Below are positions 8,861 to 17,581 of a DNA stretch of 64,000 bases, one piece after another; positions within the stretch are counted from its first letter, which is position 1; the number at the start of each line of letters is the position of its first letter. This stretch comes from Pseudoxanthomonas gei (lineage in GTDB: Bacteria; Pseudomonadota; Gammaproteobacteria; Xanthomonadales; Xanthomonadaceae): NCBI RefSeq assembly GCF_010119615.1, contig NZ_QOVG01000003.1, positions 62,001-126,000 of the forward strand. Direction: 5' to 3'. The translations under genes and the position numbers were made by a program. The notes below the pieces were generated by a model. The model was not told the DNA's origin and searched no databases. It saw nothing but the letters and a program-made list of their open reading frames with translations.

Positions 8861-9875
8861 GCTGCGCATCGGCGCGTATGCCATCGCGCCGCGCCTGGTG
8901 CTGGCGCCGATGGCCGGCATCACCGACAAGCCGTTCCGCCAGTTGTGCAAGCGGCTCGGCGCGGGCCTGGCGGTGTCGGAAATGACCATCAGCAATCCGA
9001 AGCTCTGGCACACGCAGAAGTCATTGCACCGAATGGACCACATGGGCGAGCCCGCCCCGATCAGCGTGCAGATCGCGGGCACCGAACCGGCCCAGCTTGC
9101 CGATGCGGCACGTCACAACGTGGCCCAGGGGGCACAGATCATCGACATCAACATGGGCTGCCCGGCCAAGAAGGTGTGCAATGCCTGGGCCGGCTCGGCG
9201 CTGATGCGCGATGAAGCCCTGGTTGCGCGGATCCTGGAGGCGGTCGTGCAGGCCGTGGACGTGCCGGTGACCCTGAAGATCCGCACGGGCTGGAATGCGG
9301 ACAATCGCAACGGCCTTCAGATTGCGCGCATCGCAGAAGATTCCGGCATCGCCGCGCTGGCCGTCCATGGCCGCACCCGCGACCAGCAATATACCGGCGC
9401 CGCCGAATACGGGAGCATTGCCCGGATCAAGTCCGCGCTACGTATTCCGGTGATGGCCAATGGCGACATCGACTCGCCACAGAAAGCCGCCTACGTATTG
9501 CAGGCGACCGGCGCCGATGCACTGCTTATAGGCCGCGCGGCCCAGGGCCGCCCCTGGATTTTCCGCGAGATCGCCCACTACTTGTCCACCGGAGAGCTGT
9601 TGCCTGCGCCCGGCCTGGAGGAAGTACGTGAAATCCTGCTAGGCCACTTGCACGCCTTGCACGATTTCTACGGTGAGCACCAGGGCGTACGCATCGCGCG
9701 AAAGCACCTGGGCTGGTACGCGAAAGACCGGCCCGAAAACGCGGCGTTCCGCGCGGTGGTGAATCGCGCGGAAACGGCCGACGCGCAGGTGCGGCTCACC
9801 TCAGATTATTTCGATGCGCTCATTGCCGGTATTCCGCTTGGTGCGCCGGCGGCGCATGAGGCGGCAACGACTTGA
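8835..9875 (+). CDS. dusB: tRNA-dihydrouridine synthase DusB
   Basis: 346 residues; an FMN-dependent enzyme that reduces uridines in the tRNA D-loop. The TIM-barrel start LAPMAGITDKPFRQL, the active-site segment INMGCPAKKVCN with catalytic Cys115, the FMN segment VHGRTRDQQYTG and the NGDI and IGRAAQGRPWIFREI motifs are all present. The ATG at 8835 lies inside the end of the DUF1569 gene, and longer upstream extensions only read that gene out of frame. In many gammaproteobacteria fis follows dusB; here it does not. Confidence 0.93.
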   Translation: MPSASTSAELRIGAYAIAPRLVLAPMAGITDKPFRQLCKRLGAGLAVSEMTISNPKLWHTQKSLHRMDHMGEPAPISVQIAGTEPAQLADAARHNVAQGAQIIDINMGCPAKKVCNAWAGSALMRDEALVARILEAVVQAVDVPVTLKIRTGWNADNRNGLQIARIAEDSGIAALAVHGRTRDQQYTGAAEYGSIARIKSALRIPVMANGDIDSPQKAAYVLQATGADALLIGRAAQGRPWIFREIAHYLSTGELLPAPGLEEVREILLGHLHALHDFYGEHQGVRIARKHLGWYAKDRPENAAFRAVVNRAETADAQVRLTSDYFDALIAGIPLGAPAAHEAATT

Positions 9876-10091
9876 ATGGTTGCACTTGAAATAAGTTGAA
9901 CCAGGCGCGGTTTGCATCGACGCACCCGCCGCTATGCCCACATTGCCGGCTTGGATGCGACGTTGGTCATGGTGCTTTTTGGCACTCGATTGCGCCGGAC
10001 CACGGGCGCATTCTCTCAATCGCCGGCAACCCCCATTCCGGCCTGCGATACATGCAGCTACCGAAGCAAACATGCTTCATCGGAGGACATC
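9876..10091. other. intergenic gap, no feature recognised
   Basis: Between dusB and the small exported protein. I find no tRNA, terminator hairpin with a T-run or repeat here. A GGAGG ribosome-binding site at 10082-10086 serves the next gene. Confidence 0.4.
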
Positions 10092-10394
10092 ATGTTCACC
10101 AAGACCCTGCTTTTCGTCGGACTGCTCGTGGCAGCGCCGATTGCCAGTGCGGCCTCGACCGCAGAACTTGCCCGGGAAACCGGACTTAGCGAACGCAACA
10201 TACGCATGATTCTCGGCGCGCGTACGCCGTATGCGGAGTACCGCATCGACTACAACCGCAAGCTTCGCCAATTCAAGCAGGTGGTAGGCGAAGACAACTA
10301 CCAGAGACTGATGAACGGCGAGGCCATCGTGCTGCAACGCAAGGCCCGGGATGAAACGCGCCCCATCGCGAGCGTGGAACCGGCGAGGCCGTGA
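10092..10394 (+). CDS. small exported protein of unknown function
   Basis: 100 residues. A signal peptide (MFTKTLLFVGLLVAAPIASA, cleaved near residue 20) is followed by a charged, helical-looking mature part of 80 residues with a basic tyrosine-rich segment (ARTPYAEYRIDYNRKLRQFK). There are no cysteines. The ATG at 10092 follows a GGAGG box at ideal spacing, which supports it as a real gene; longer frames upstream lack one. No family recognised. Confidence 0.7.
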   Translation: MFTKTLLFVGLLVAAPIASAASTAELARETGLSERNIRMILGARTPYAEYRIDYNRKLRQFKQVVGEDNYQRLMNGEAIVLQRKARDETRPIASVEPARP

Positions 10395-10434
10395 TCCACG
10401 TCCTGGTCCCGCCTGGGATATGGGAAGCCGGACA

Positions 10435-11502
10435 TCAGGACCGGTTCGCCTCGGCCAGCGGGAGCCTGTCGTCGGATGGGCTCCGCCAGATGCGTAGCCA
10501 GAGTGTCCTGAGCGCTTTCTTCAATTCCCCATGGGCTACCGGCGCGCGATAGCCGCTCTGTGGCTGGGCAGGCGGAATGGCCTGCCACTCCCCATGGCCT
10601 GCACGTTCGGCAACAACGAAGTTGAAGCTGTAGTCCGGCTCCAGGCCCATGCGCAAATCGCTAAGCACGAGTTTCCCATCGGTTATCTGTGCCCGCATGA
10701 AGCCGCGGTTGAACCAGCGCAGCTGCTGCACGGCCTCGATATTCCGGGCGCCGGACAAGGCCTGCACATTCGACTTGTAGCCCGTGAACGAGATGGGACC
10801 CTGGTCTGCGGCCAGTGAACGGTCACCGATCACGTAACCATCCGGTGTCATCGCCACCACCCGCCACAGCAGCGTGTTGAATGGCATGGGCACCGAGAAA
10901 CGCGGTGCATCGCGCAATCCAAGCGCGGCCAGATCCTGCGTGGCGCGCGCATCCACGACCGCCTTGGCCGCCAGTGACCAGCCCAGGTATGAAGTACTGA
11001 GCAGCAAGCCCGCCACCAGGGCGCGTTGCGCCAGTGCCCGCTGCTGGGCGAACCAGGCCAGCACGCAGGCCACCAGCAGCCAGACCGTATACAGCGGATC
11101 GATGATGAACACGCTCGACCACATCACCGGCGGCGTGCGCAGCGGCCACAGCAACTGCGTGCCGTAGACGGTGAAGGCATCCAGCAGGGGATGGGTGACC
11201 AGTGCCAGTAGGATGGCCCAGAACCAGCGCACGGGCGCTTCTGCCACACGCTTGCCACGGCGCCGGAAACCCCACCAGACCAGCCACGCCACCAGCGGCA
11301 GCACGAACAGCGAATGGCTGAGGCTGCGATGCATCGTCATCAGTGACACCGGGTTGTCGGTGAACAGCATGATCGGCAATGAATCCAGGTCGGGCAGCGT
11401 GCCCAGTGCGGCGCCGGCCAGCAGGGCGGCTCGACGATGGGCAGCGGGGGCGATGGCGCCTGCCAGGGCGGCGCCGAGGACAATCTGGGAAAGGGAATCC
11501 AT
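10435..11502 (-). CDS. YdjM-family membrane-bound metal-dependent hydrolase
   Basis: 355 residues from the ATG at 11502. The N-terminal half carries the family's metal-ligand pattern, LPDLDSLP (D38, D40), HRSLSHS (H58, H63) and THPLLDAF (H104, D108), among four or five membrane helices; the C-terminal half is soluble. E. coli YdjM is in the LexA regulon, and relatives are thought to be phospholipase-like hydrolases acting at the inner membrane. The substrate is unknown. The longer in-frame start at 11565 adds 21 low-complexity residues and was rejected. Confidence 0.82.
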   Translation of the reverse strand: MDSLSQIVLGAALAGAIAPAAHRRAALLAGAALGTLPDLDSLPIMLFTDNPVSLMTMHRSLSHSLFVLPLVAWLVWWGFRRRGKRVAEAPVRWFWAILLALVTHPLLDAFTVYGTQLLWPLRTPPVMWSSVFIIDPLYTVWLLVACVLAWFAQQRALAQRALVAGLLLSTSYLGWSLAAKAVVDARATQDLAALGLRDAPRFSVPMPFNTLLWRVVAMTPDGYVIGDRSLAADQGPISFTGYKSNVQALSGARNIEAVQQLRWFNRGFMRAQITDGKLVLSDLRMGLEPDYSFNFVVAERAGHGEWQAIPPAQPQSGYRAPVAHGELKKALRTLWLRIWRSPSDDRLPLAEANRS

Positions 11503-11702
11503 GCCGTCGATGCTAGCAGCCGCTCCGGGAAGGCCTGCCGGGGTCCCGGTTGCGCTTCGCGGCAATGCGTTGCCGGTGTGTTCGCCTCAGCCCCCGCTGA
11601 TTAACGTCGCCCGCACCCTGAACGCGGCACAATGCACGCCCGCCCCGCGCCGTGTATCATGCGCGCCCATCTTTTCATCCCGATCAAAGGATATAAGCCG
11701 CG

Positions 11703-12914
11703 ATGTCGAACTTCCTCTTCACCTCCGAATCGGTCTCCGAAGGCCATCCGGACAAGGTCGCCGACCAGATCTCCGATGCCGTGCTCGACGCCATCCTCGC
11801 CCAGGACAAGCGCGCGCGCGTGGCCTGCGAGACCATGGTCAAGACCGGCGTGGCGATCGTCGCGGGCGAAATCACCACCAGCGCCTGGATCGACCTGGAA
11901 GCGCTGACCCGCAAGGTGATCCTGGACATCGGCTATGACAGCAGCGAAGTCGGTTTCGACGGCGCCACCTGCGGCGTGCTGAACCTGATCGGCAAGCAGT
12001 CGCCCGACATCAACCAGGGCGTGGACCGCAAGAAGCCGGAAGAACAGGGCGCGGGCGACCAGGGCCTGATGTTCGGCTATGCCACCAATGAAACCGACAG
12101 CTACATGCCGGCCGCGATCCACCTGTCGCACCGCTTGGTCGAACAGCAGGCCAAGATCCGCAAGAAGAAGAACTCCCCGCTTTCCTGGCTGCGCCCGGAC
12201 GCCAAGTCGCAGGTCACCCTGCGCTACGAGGACGGCAAGGCCGTCGCCATCGATGCCGTGGTGCTCTCCACCCAGCACGACCCGGATATCAAGCAGAAGG
12301 ACCTGGTCGAGGCCGTGCGCGAAGAGATCCTGATGCCGGTGCTGCCGGCCAAGTGGCTGCACAAGGGCACCCAGTTCCACATCAACCCGACCGGCAAGTT
12401 CGTGATCGGCGGACCCGTGGGCGACTGCGGCCTGACCGGGCGCAAGATCATCGTCGATACCTATGGCGGCTGGGCCCGTCATGGCGGCGGCGCGTTCTCG
12501 GGCAAGGATCCGTCCAAGGTCGACCGCTCGGCGGCCTATGCGGCGCGCTACGTGGCCAAGAACGTGGTCGCCGCCGGCCTGGCCGACCGTTGCGAAGTGC
12601 AGGTGTCCTACGCCATCGGCGTGGCCCACCCGACCTCCATCTCGGTCACCACCTTCGGCACCGGCAAGATCTCCGACGAGAAGATCGAGAAGCTCATTCG
12701 CAAGCATTTCGACCTGCGCCCGTACGGCATCCTGCAGATGCTCGACCTGATCCACCCGATGTACCAGCAGACCGCCGCTTACGGCCACTTCGGCCGCAAG
12801 GCCAAGGAATTCACCTACACCGACAGCGCCGGCAAGAAGCACACCGCCACTGCGTTCTCGTGGGAGAAGACCGACAAGGCCGACGAACTGCGCCAGGCTT
12901 CGGGCTTGAAGTAA
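11703..12914 (+). CDS. metK: S-adenosylmethionine synthase
   Basis: 403 residues, normal for the family. It makes S-adenosylmethionine from methionine and ATP. The ATP/methionine motifs [15 protein letters not shown] (residues 9-23), [15 protein letters not shown] (about 117) and the P-loop-like [16 protein letters not shown] (about 261) are intact. Possible -10 boxes (CACAAT near 11630 and TATCAT at 11655-11660) precede it. An AAAGGA ribosome-binding site lies upstream of the ATG. I did not recognise a SAM riboswitch. A strong terminator closes the gene, so it is monocistronic. Confidence 0.98.
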   Translation: MSNFLFTSESVSEGHPDKVADQISDAVLDAILAQDKRARVACETMVKTGVAIVAGEITTSAWIDLEALTRKVILDIGYDSSEVGFDGATCGVLNLIGKQSPDINQGVDRKKPEEQGAGDQGLMFGYATNETDSYMPAAIHLSHRLVEQQAKIRKKKNSPLSWLRPDAKSQVTLRYEDGKAVAIDAVVLSTQHDPDIKQKDLVEAVREEILMPVLPAKWLHKGTQFHINPTGKFVIGGPVGDCGLTGRKIIVDTYGGWARHGGGAFSGKDPSKVDRSAAYAARYVAKNVVAAGLADRCEVQVSYAIGVAHPTSISVTTFGTGKISDEKIEKLIRKHFDLRPYGILQMLDLIHPMYQQTAAYGHFGRKAKEFTYTDSAGKKHTATAFSWEKTDKADELRQASGLK

Positions 12915-12950
12915 TGCGGTAATTCTCCCTAGCTGGAGAAGGCTTCACGG

Positions 12951-12979
12951 ACGGGCCGCCTAGCGGCCCGTTCTGTTTT
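12951..12979 (+). terminator. intrinsic terminator after metK
   Basis: A nine-base GC-rich stem, ACGGGCCGC (12951-12959) with GCGGCCCGT (12963-12971), with a three-base loop and a T-rich tail TCTGTTTT (12972-12979). Confidence 0.9.
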
Positions 12980-13060
12980 CCGTAACGCGCTTTTCCAATT
13001 CAGACCGGATCGCCCGCCTTGAACAGTCCCACCGAAGAAAATTCCAGCGCCGTCGCGCCC

Positions 13061-14602
13061 ATGGCATCGACGCTGGAACTGCTTGAGTCCATCGCGGCAG
13101 ACCGCACCGTGCTCGACCAGTGGCCCGAGGCCGAACGCGTGCGCCTGCACCAGGCCATTGCTTCGATCTACCACCCCGAGCCCAAGCTGCGCCGGAAAAA
13201 GTCCAAGGAACTGGAGCGCGAACGCCACCAGGAAAAGCTGCGCCGCGCCGATGCCCTGCTCGACCAGACCGGCATCCGTGCCCTGCGGCGCGCGCCGGTG
13301 TTCACCACCCCGAATTATTTCCCGCCCGCCGGCTTCGTCGCCCGCGACCGCGTGGAGGACGCGCCCGAGCCGCTGGAATCACCCGAGCTACGCCATTGCT
13401 ACGTGTGCAAGCAGAAGTTCACCCAGCTGCACCACTTCTACGACCAGATGTGCCCGGCCTGCGCGGAGTTCAATTTCTTCAAGCGCACCGAACTGGCGGA
13501 CCTGTCGGGCCGGGTCGCGCTGCTGACCGGCGGCCGGGTCAAGATCGGCTACCAGGCCGGGCTGAAGCTGCTGCGTGCCGGCGCGCAGCTGATCGTGACC
13601 ACGCGCTTCGCCCGCGACTCGGCGGCGCGCTACGCGGGCGAACCCGACTTCGCGGACTGGGCGCACCGCCTGGAGATCTTCGGCCTGGACCTGCGCCACA
13701 CCCCCAGCGTTGAGGCCTTCTGCCGTGAACTGGCGGGCAAGTATCCGCGTCTGGACTTCATCATCAACAACGCGTGCCAGACCGTGCGTCGCCCGCCCGA
13801 GTTCTACGCGCACATGATGGAAGCCGAGACCGCCGCGCTGCGCGACACGCCCGACCACGTGCGCCAGCTGCTGGGCAGCTACGAAGGCCTGCGCAGCCAC
13901 GACCTGCTGCCCGAAGCCTCGGCGATGCAGGTCGCGATAAAGCAGGGCTTGCCTGAGCTTGCCGGTTTGAAGCAGGCCGGCCTGACCCATGCCGCCGAAC
14001 TTTCGCAGGTGCCGCTGCTGGCCGAGGAACTGCTGGGCCAGAAGCACCTGTTCCCCGAAGGCCGCCTGGACCAGGACCTGCAGCAGGTCGATCTGCGCGG
14101 GCGCAATTCCTGGCGCCTGCAGATGGCCGAAGTGCCCTCGGTGGAGCTGCTGGAGACCCAGCTGGTCAACGCCATCGCCCCCTTCATCATCAACGCGCGC
14201 CTGAAGCCGCTGATGATGCGGACCCCCGCTGGTACAGAGATGACCCGGGACAAGCACATCGTCAACGTGTCGGCGGTCGAGGGCCAGTTCTACCGCAACT
14301 TCAAGACCACCCGCCATCCGCATACCAATATGGCCAAGGCCGCGCTGAACATGATGACCCGCACCGCCGCGGCCGATTACCACGGCGACGGCATCCACAT
14401 GAACAGCGTCGACACCGGCTGGGTGACCGACGAGGATCCGGCCGAGCTGGCCGCACGCAAGACGTTGGAAGAACGCTTCCATCCGCCGCTGGATATCGTC
14501 GACGGCGCAGCGCGCATCGTCGACCCGATCATCCACGGCCTCAACACCGGCGACCATGTATGGGGCCAGTTCCTGAAGGACTACCGGCCGACGGACTGGT
14601 AG
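13061..14602 (+). CDS. unusual SDR-family protein with N-terminal four-cysteine zinc motif
   Basis: 513 residues from the ATG at 13061 (an in-frame TTG at 13019 would add 14). Order: a charged helical region (about 20-75); a C-x2-C...C-x2-C motif (C113, C116, C131, C134) expected to bind zinc; then a Rossmann domain (LLTGGRVKIGYQAGL at about 154-168; FIINNAC in place of the NNAG motif). The strand SAVEG with S404 and the helix K426 are present, but the residue four before that lysine, normally the catalytic tyrosine, is T422. A 60-residue insertion follows NNAC. Dehydrogenase chemistry is therefore doubtful. Start choice is uncertain. Confidence 0.82.
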   Translation: MASTLELLESIAADRTVLDQWPEAERVRLHQAIASIYHPEPKLRRKKSKELERERHQEKLRRADALLDQTGIRALRRAPVFTTPNYFPPAGFVARDRVEDAPEPLESPELRHCYVCKQKFTQLHHFYDQMCPACAEFNFFKRTELADLSGRVALLTGGRVKIGYQAGLKLLRAGAQLIVTTRFARDSAARYAGEPDFADWAHRLEIFGLDLRHTPSVEAFCRELAGKYPRLDFIINNACQTVRRPPEFYAHMMEAETAALRDTPDHVRQLLGSYEGLRSHDLLPEASAMQVAIKQGLPELAGLKQAGLTHAAELSQVPLLAEELLGQKHLFPEGRLDQDLQQVDLRGRNSWRLQMAEVPSVELLETQLVNAIAPFIINARLKPLMMRTPAGTEMTRDKHIVNVSAVEGQFYRNFKTTRHPHTNMAKAALNMMTRTAAADYHGDGIHMNSVDTGWVTDEDPAELAARKTLEERFHPPLDIVDGAARIVDPIIHGLNTGDHVWGQFLKDYRPTDW

Positions 14603-14663
14603 CAGCAGCGCCGCCTTCCGATTCCTCACGCCGAGCGACCTCGGCCCCTCCCAACACGCCGGT

Positions 14664-14669
14664 TACAAT
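14664..14669 (+). promoter_or_regulatory. -10 box for a leaderless uup transcript
   Basis: TACAAT ends seven bases before the A of the uup ATG (14676), so the predicted first transcribed base is the start codon itself. No Shine-Dalgarno sequence lies in between, and the -35 region is weak. Confidence 0.5.
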
Positions 14670-14675
14670 AAGCCC

Positions 14676-16550
14676 ATGTCATTAATGCAACTGCAGCGCG
14701 TCGATTTCAGCATCGGCGGTCCGCTCCTCCTGGAACACGTCGACCTCACCCTGGAACCCAACGAGCGCGTCTGCATCGTGGGGCGCAATGGCGCGGGCAA
14801 ATCCACCCTGATGCGGCTGCTGGCCGGCGAGATCCTGCCCGATGACGGCGAGGTGCGCCTGCAGAACGGCGTGGTGGTTGCGCGCATGGCCCAAGAAGTC
14901 CCGCAGGACACCAATGGCACCGTGTTCGACGTGGTCGCCGAGGGCCTGGGCGACCTGGGCCATCTGCTGGCGCAGTACCACCACGCGCTGCACGACGGCG
15001 ACATGGAAGCCATGGGCGATGCCCAGGAGAAGATCGAGGCCCAGCACGGCTGGGACCTGGACCTGCGCGTGCAGCAGGTACTGACCAAGCTGGAGCTGCC
15101 GGAAGACGCCGACTTCTCCGCACTTTCCGGGGGCATGAAGCGCCGCGTACTGCTGGCCCAGGCGCTGGTGCGCAAACCCGACATCCTGTTGCTGGACGAG
15201 CCCACCAACCACCTGGACATCGATGCGATCGCCTGGCTGGAAGGATTCCTGAAGCAGTTCGAAGGCAGCATCGTCTTCGTCACCCACGACCGCAGCTTCC
15301 TGCGTGCGCTGGCCACGCGCATCGTCGAGATCGACCGCGGCCAGGTCACCAGCTGGCCCGGTGACTACGAAAACTACCTGCGCCGCCGTGAGGAGCGCCT
15401 GCACGCCGAGGCCCAGGAAAACGCGCGCTTCGACAAGCTGCTGGCCCAGGAAGAAATCTGGATCCGCCAGGGCATCAAGGCCCGCCGCACCCGCAACGAA
15501 GGCCGGGTGACCGCGCTGAAGGCGCTGCGCCGCGAGCGCTCGCAGCGCCGCGACCTCAGCGGCAACGTCAACATGGCCGTTTCCGCCGCGCAGAAGTCCG
15601 GCAAGAAGGTCATCGAGATCGAAGGCATCACCCAGGCCTACGACGGCCGCGTGCTGCTGGACAACGTGTCGGCAACGATCCTGCGCGGCGACCGGGTCGG
15701 CATCATCGGACCCAACGGCGCCGGCAAGTCGACGCTGCTGAAGATCCTGCTGGGCGAACTGCAGCCGCAGGCCGGCGAAGTCACCCTGGGCACCGGCCTG
15801 CAGGTCGCCTATTTCGACCAGCACCGCAGCCAGCTCAACGACAGCCTGAATGCGCTGGAGAACGTGGCCGAGGGCCGCGATTTCATCGAGATCAACGGCA
15901 CCCGGAAGCACATCATCGGCTACCTGCAGGACTTCCTGTTCTCGCCCGAGCGCGCGCGCGCGCCGATCACCCGCCTGTCGGGTGGCGAGCGCAACCGCCT
16001 GCTGCTGGCCAAGCTGTTCGCCCAGCCTTCCAACCTGCTGGTGATGGACGAACCCACCAACGACCTGGACGTGGAAACGCTGGAGCTGCTGGAAGAACTG
16101 CTGGGTGAGTACAAGGGCACGCTGCTGCTGGTCAGCCATGACCGCGAGTTCATCGACAACGTGGTCACCAGCACCCTGGTGCTGGAAGGCAAGGGCCGCC
16201 TGGCCGATTACGTGGGCGGCTACAGCGACTGGGTGCGCCAACGACCGAATGCGCTGTTCAATGCCGAATCGTCGGTGCCGGTAAAAGCATCCCCCAGCCC
16301 GGTGCAGACCGCGGTCGTGGCCACCGAGCCGAAACGCAAACTCAGCTACAAGGATGCGCGCGAGCTGGAATTATTGCCGGCACGCATCGAGCAGCTGGAA
16401 ACCGAAATCGCCACGCGTGCCGCCTCCATGAACGAGCCGAAGTTCTACCAGCAGGACAGCGCCACGATCCTGGCTTTCAACGAGGCCTCGGCCAAGCTGC
16501 AGGGCGAACTGGAACAGGCCTACCAGCGCTGGAACGAACTCGACGCCTGA
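14676..16550 (+). CDS. uup: ABC-F ATPase Uup
   Basis: 624 residues, two ATP-binding cassettes and no membrane span. Walker A motifs are GRNGAGKST (about residues 36-44) and GPNGAGKST (about 346). ABC signatures are LSGGMKRR and LSGGERNR, and Walker B regions are LLLDEPTNHLD and LVMDEPTNDLD. The C-terminal 90 residues form the charged coiled coil typical of Uup. ABC-F proteins act on the ribosome or on branched DNA intermediates; Uup loss raises precise transposon excision in E. coli. Monocistronic, with a REP pair downstream. Confidence 0.93.
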   Translation: MSLMQLQRVDFSIGGPLLLEHVDLTLEPNERVCIVGRNGAGKSTLMRLLAGEILPDDGEVRLQNGVVVARMAQEVPQDTNGTVFDVVAEGLGDLGHLLAQYHHALHDGDMEAMGDAQEKIEAQHGWDLDLRVQQVLTKLELPEDADFSALSGGMKRRVLLAQALVRKPDILLLDEPTNHLDIDAIAWLEGFLKQFEGSIVFVTHDRSFLRALATRIVEIDRGQVTSWPGDYENYLRRREERLHAEAQENARFDKLLAQEEIWIRQGIKARRTRNEGRVTALKALRRERSQRRDLSGNVNMAVSAAQKSGKKVIEIEGITQAYDGRVLLDNVSATILRGDRVGIIGPNGAGKSTLLKILLGELQPQAGEVTLGTGLQVAYFDQHRSQLNDSLNALENVAEGRDFIEINGTRKHIIGYLQDFLFSPERARAPITRLSGGERNRLLLAKLFAQPSNLLVMDEPTNDLDVETLELLEELLGEYKGTLLLVSHDREFIDNVVTSTLVLEGKGRLADYVGGYSDWVRQRPNALFNAESSVPVKASPSPVQTAVVATEPKRKLSYKDARELELLPARIEQLETEIATRAASMNEPKFYQQDSATILAFNEASAKLQGELEQAYQRWNELDA

Positions 16551-16563
16551 CCCGGCAGGCTGA

Positions 16564-16636
16564 TGCAGGAGCGACGCGAGTCGCGAAACCGGTAGCATTG
16601 ATGCGCGCCAGCTTCGCGACTTGCGTCGCTCCTACA
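16564..16636. repeat. inverted pair of REP-like elements
   Basis: GCAGGAGCGACGCGAGTCGC (from 16565) faces a near-identical inverted copy ending TGCGTCGCTCCTAC (16622-16635), with about 25 bases between. The GTAGGAGCGACG... consensus resembles the GTAG-type REPs (SMAG) known in Stenotrophomonas and relatives. The pair can fold into a long hairpin and may protect the 3' end of the uup mRNA. Confidence 0.75.
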
Positions 16637-16652
16637 GGAACCAGGGACCCAC

Positions 16653-17483
16653 ATGCAGGCATCACCGGCTACGTTCCAGACCCGCGACGGCCTTGCGCTG
16701 CACCTCAATGACTGGCCGGTAGCGCAGCCACGCGCGCGCATGCTGCTGGTCCATGGCCTGGGCGAGCATAGTGGTCGCTATGCGGCACTGGCGGGCGACC
16801 TCAATGCGCAGGGGATTTCGGTCCGCGCCTTCGACCATCGCGGCCACGGCAAATCCGGCGGCACGCGCGGCGTCAACGGCAGGGATGCCGATTGCCTGTC
16901 GCGCGACGCGCTCGAGGTGTTCGAATCCTATGCGGCCGAGGGCAGCGACCTGCCCTTCCTGTTCGGCCACAGCATGGGCGGCCTGGTCGCCATGCATGCG
17001 GTGGGCAGGCTTGGGCTGCGACCGCGCGGCCTGATCGCTTCCTCACCGGCACTGGCATCCCATGCGGGCAAGTTCGACCGCCTGCTGAGCAAGGTCCTGC
17101 TGCGCCTGGCGCCCGACCTGACCGTCGCCAATGGCCTGCCCGCCGACAAGCTTTCGCATGCGCCCGGTATCGAACGCGCCTACCTGGACGATCCCGACAA
17201 CCACAACCGGGTCAGTGCGCGGGTGGCCCAGTACATCTTCGAAGCCGGACCGGAAGTCATTGCGGCCGCGCCCGGCTGGAGCGTGCCGACCTTGCTGCAG
17301 ATCGCCGGCAGCGACCTCCTGGTGGATCCGGCCGGCGCGCGCGCCTTCGCAGCCGCTGCCCCCAAAGCCAGCGTCGAATGCCACGACTACACAGACCTCT
17401 ATCACGAGATCTACAACGAGGCCGACCCGGCGCGCACCGGCGTAGTGGCCGACCTGTCGAAATGGCTCGCAGCCCGGTTGTAG
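16653..17483 (+). CDS. alpha/beta hydrolase, monoacylglycerol-lipase-like (serine aminopeptidase S33 fold)
   Basis: 276 residues with no signal peptide, so cytoplasmic. LVHGLGEHSGRYAALAG, the DHRGHGKSGG motif and nucleophile elbow GHSMGG (about residues 109-114) identify the lysophospholipase/monoacylglycerol-lipase group. The acid is probably the aspartate in IAGSDLLVDP (about 220) and the histidine that in DLYHEIYNE (about 250). It probably hydrolyses short glycerides or lysophospholipids; the substrate is not decidable. Confidence 0.87.
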   Translation: MQASPATFQTRDGLALHLNDWPVAQPRARMLLVHGLGEHSGRYAALAGDLNAQGISVRAFDHRGHGKSGGTRGVNGRDADCLSRDALEVFESYAAEGSDLPFLFGHSMGGLVAMHAVGRLGLRPRGLIASSPALASHAGKFDRLLSKVLLRLAPDLTVANGLPADKLSHAPGIERAYLDDPDNHNRVSARVAQYIFEAGPEVIAAAPGWSVPTLLQIAGSDLLVDPAGARAFAAAAPKASVECHDYTDLYHEIYNEADPARTGVVADLSKWLAARL

Positions 17484-17581
17484 GCGCTGCGCAAGCGGCG
17501 ACCGGAATCCATGGAAACTGGCGGGGCGCGTGACCATCGGCTTGCCGTGGTCGCAGCTTGCCCAGCTCCTGCACACACGCC

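Noticed and set aside
9876-10091. fis gene downstream of dusB
   Set aside because: The usual neighbour in many gammaproteobacteria, but no frame here encodes a Fis-like helix-turn-helix protein.
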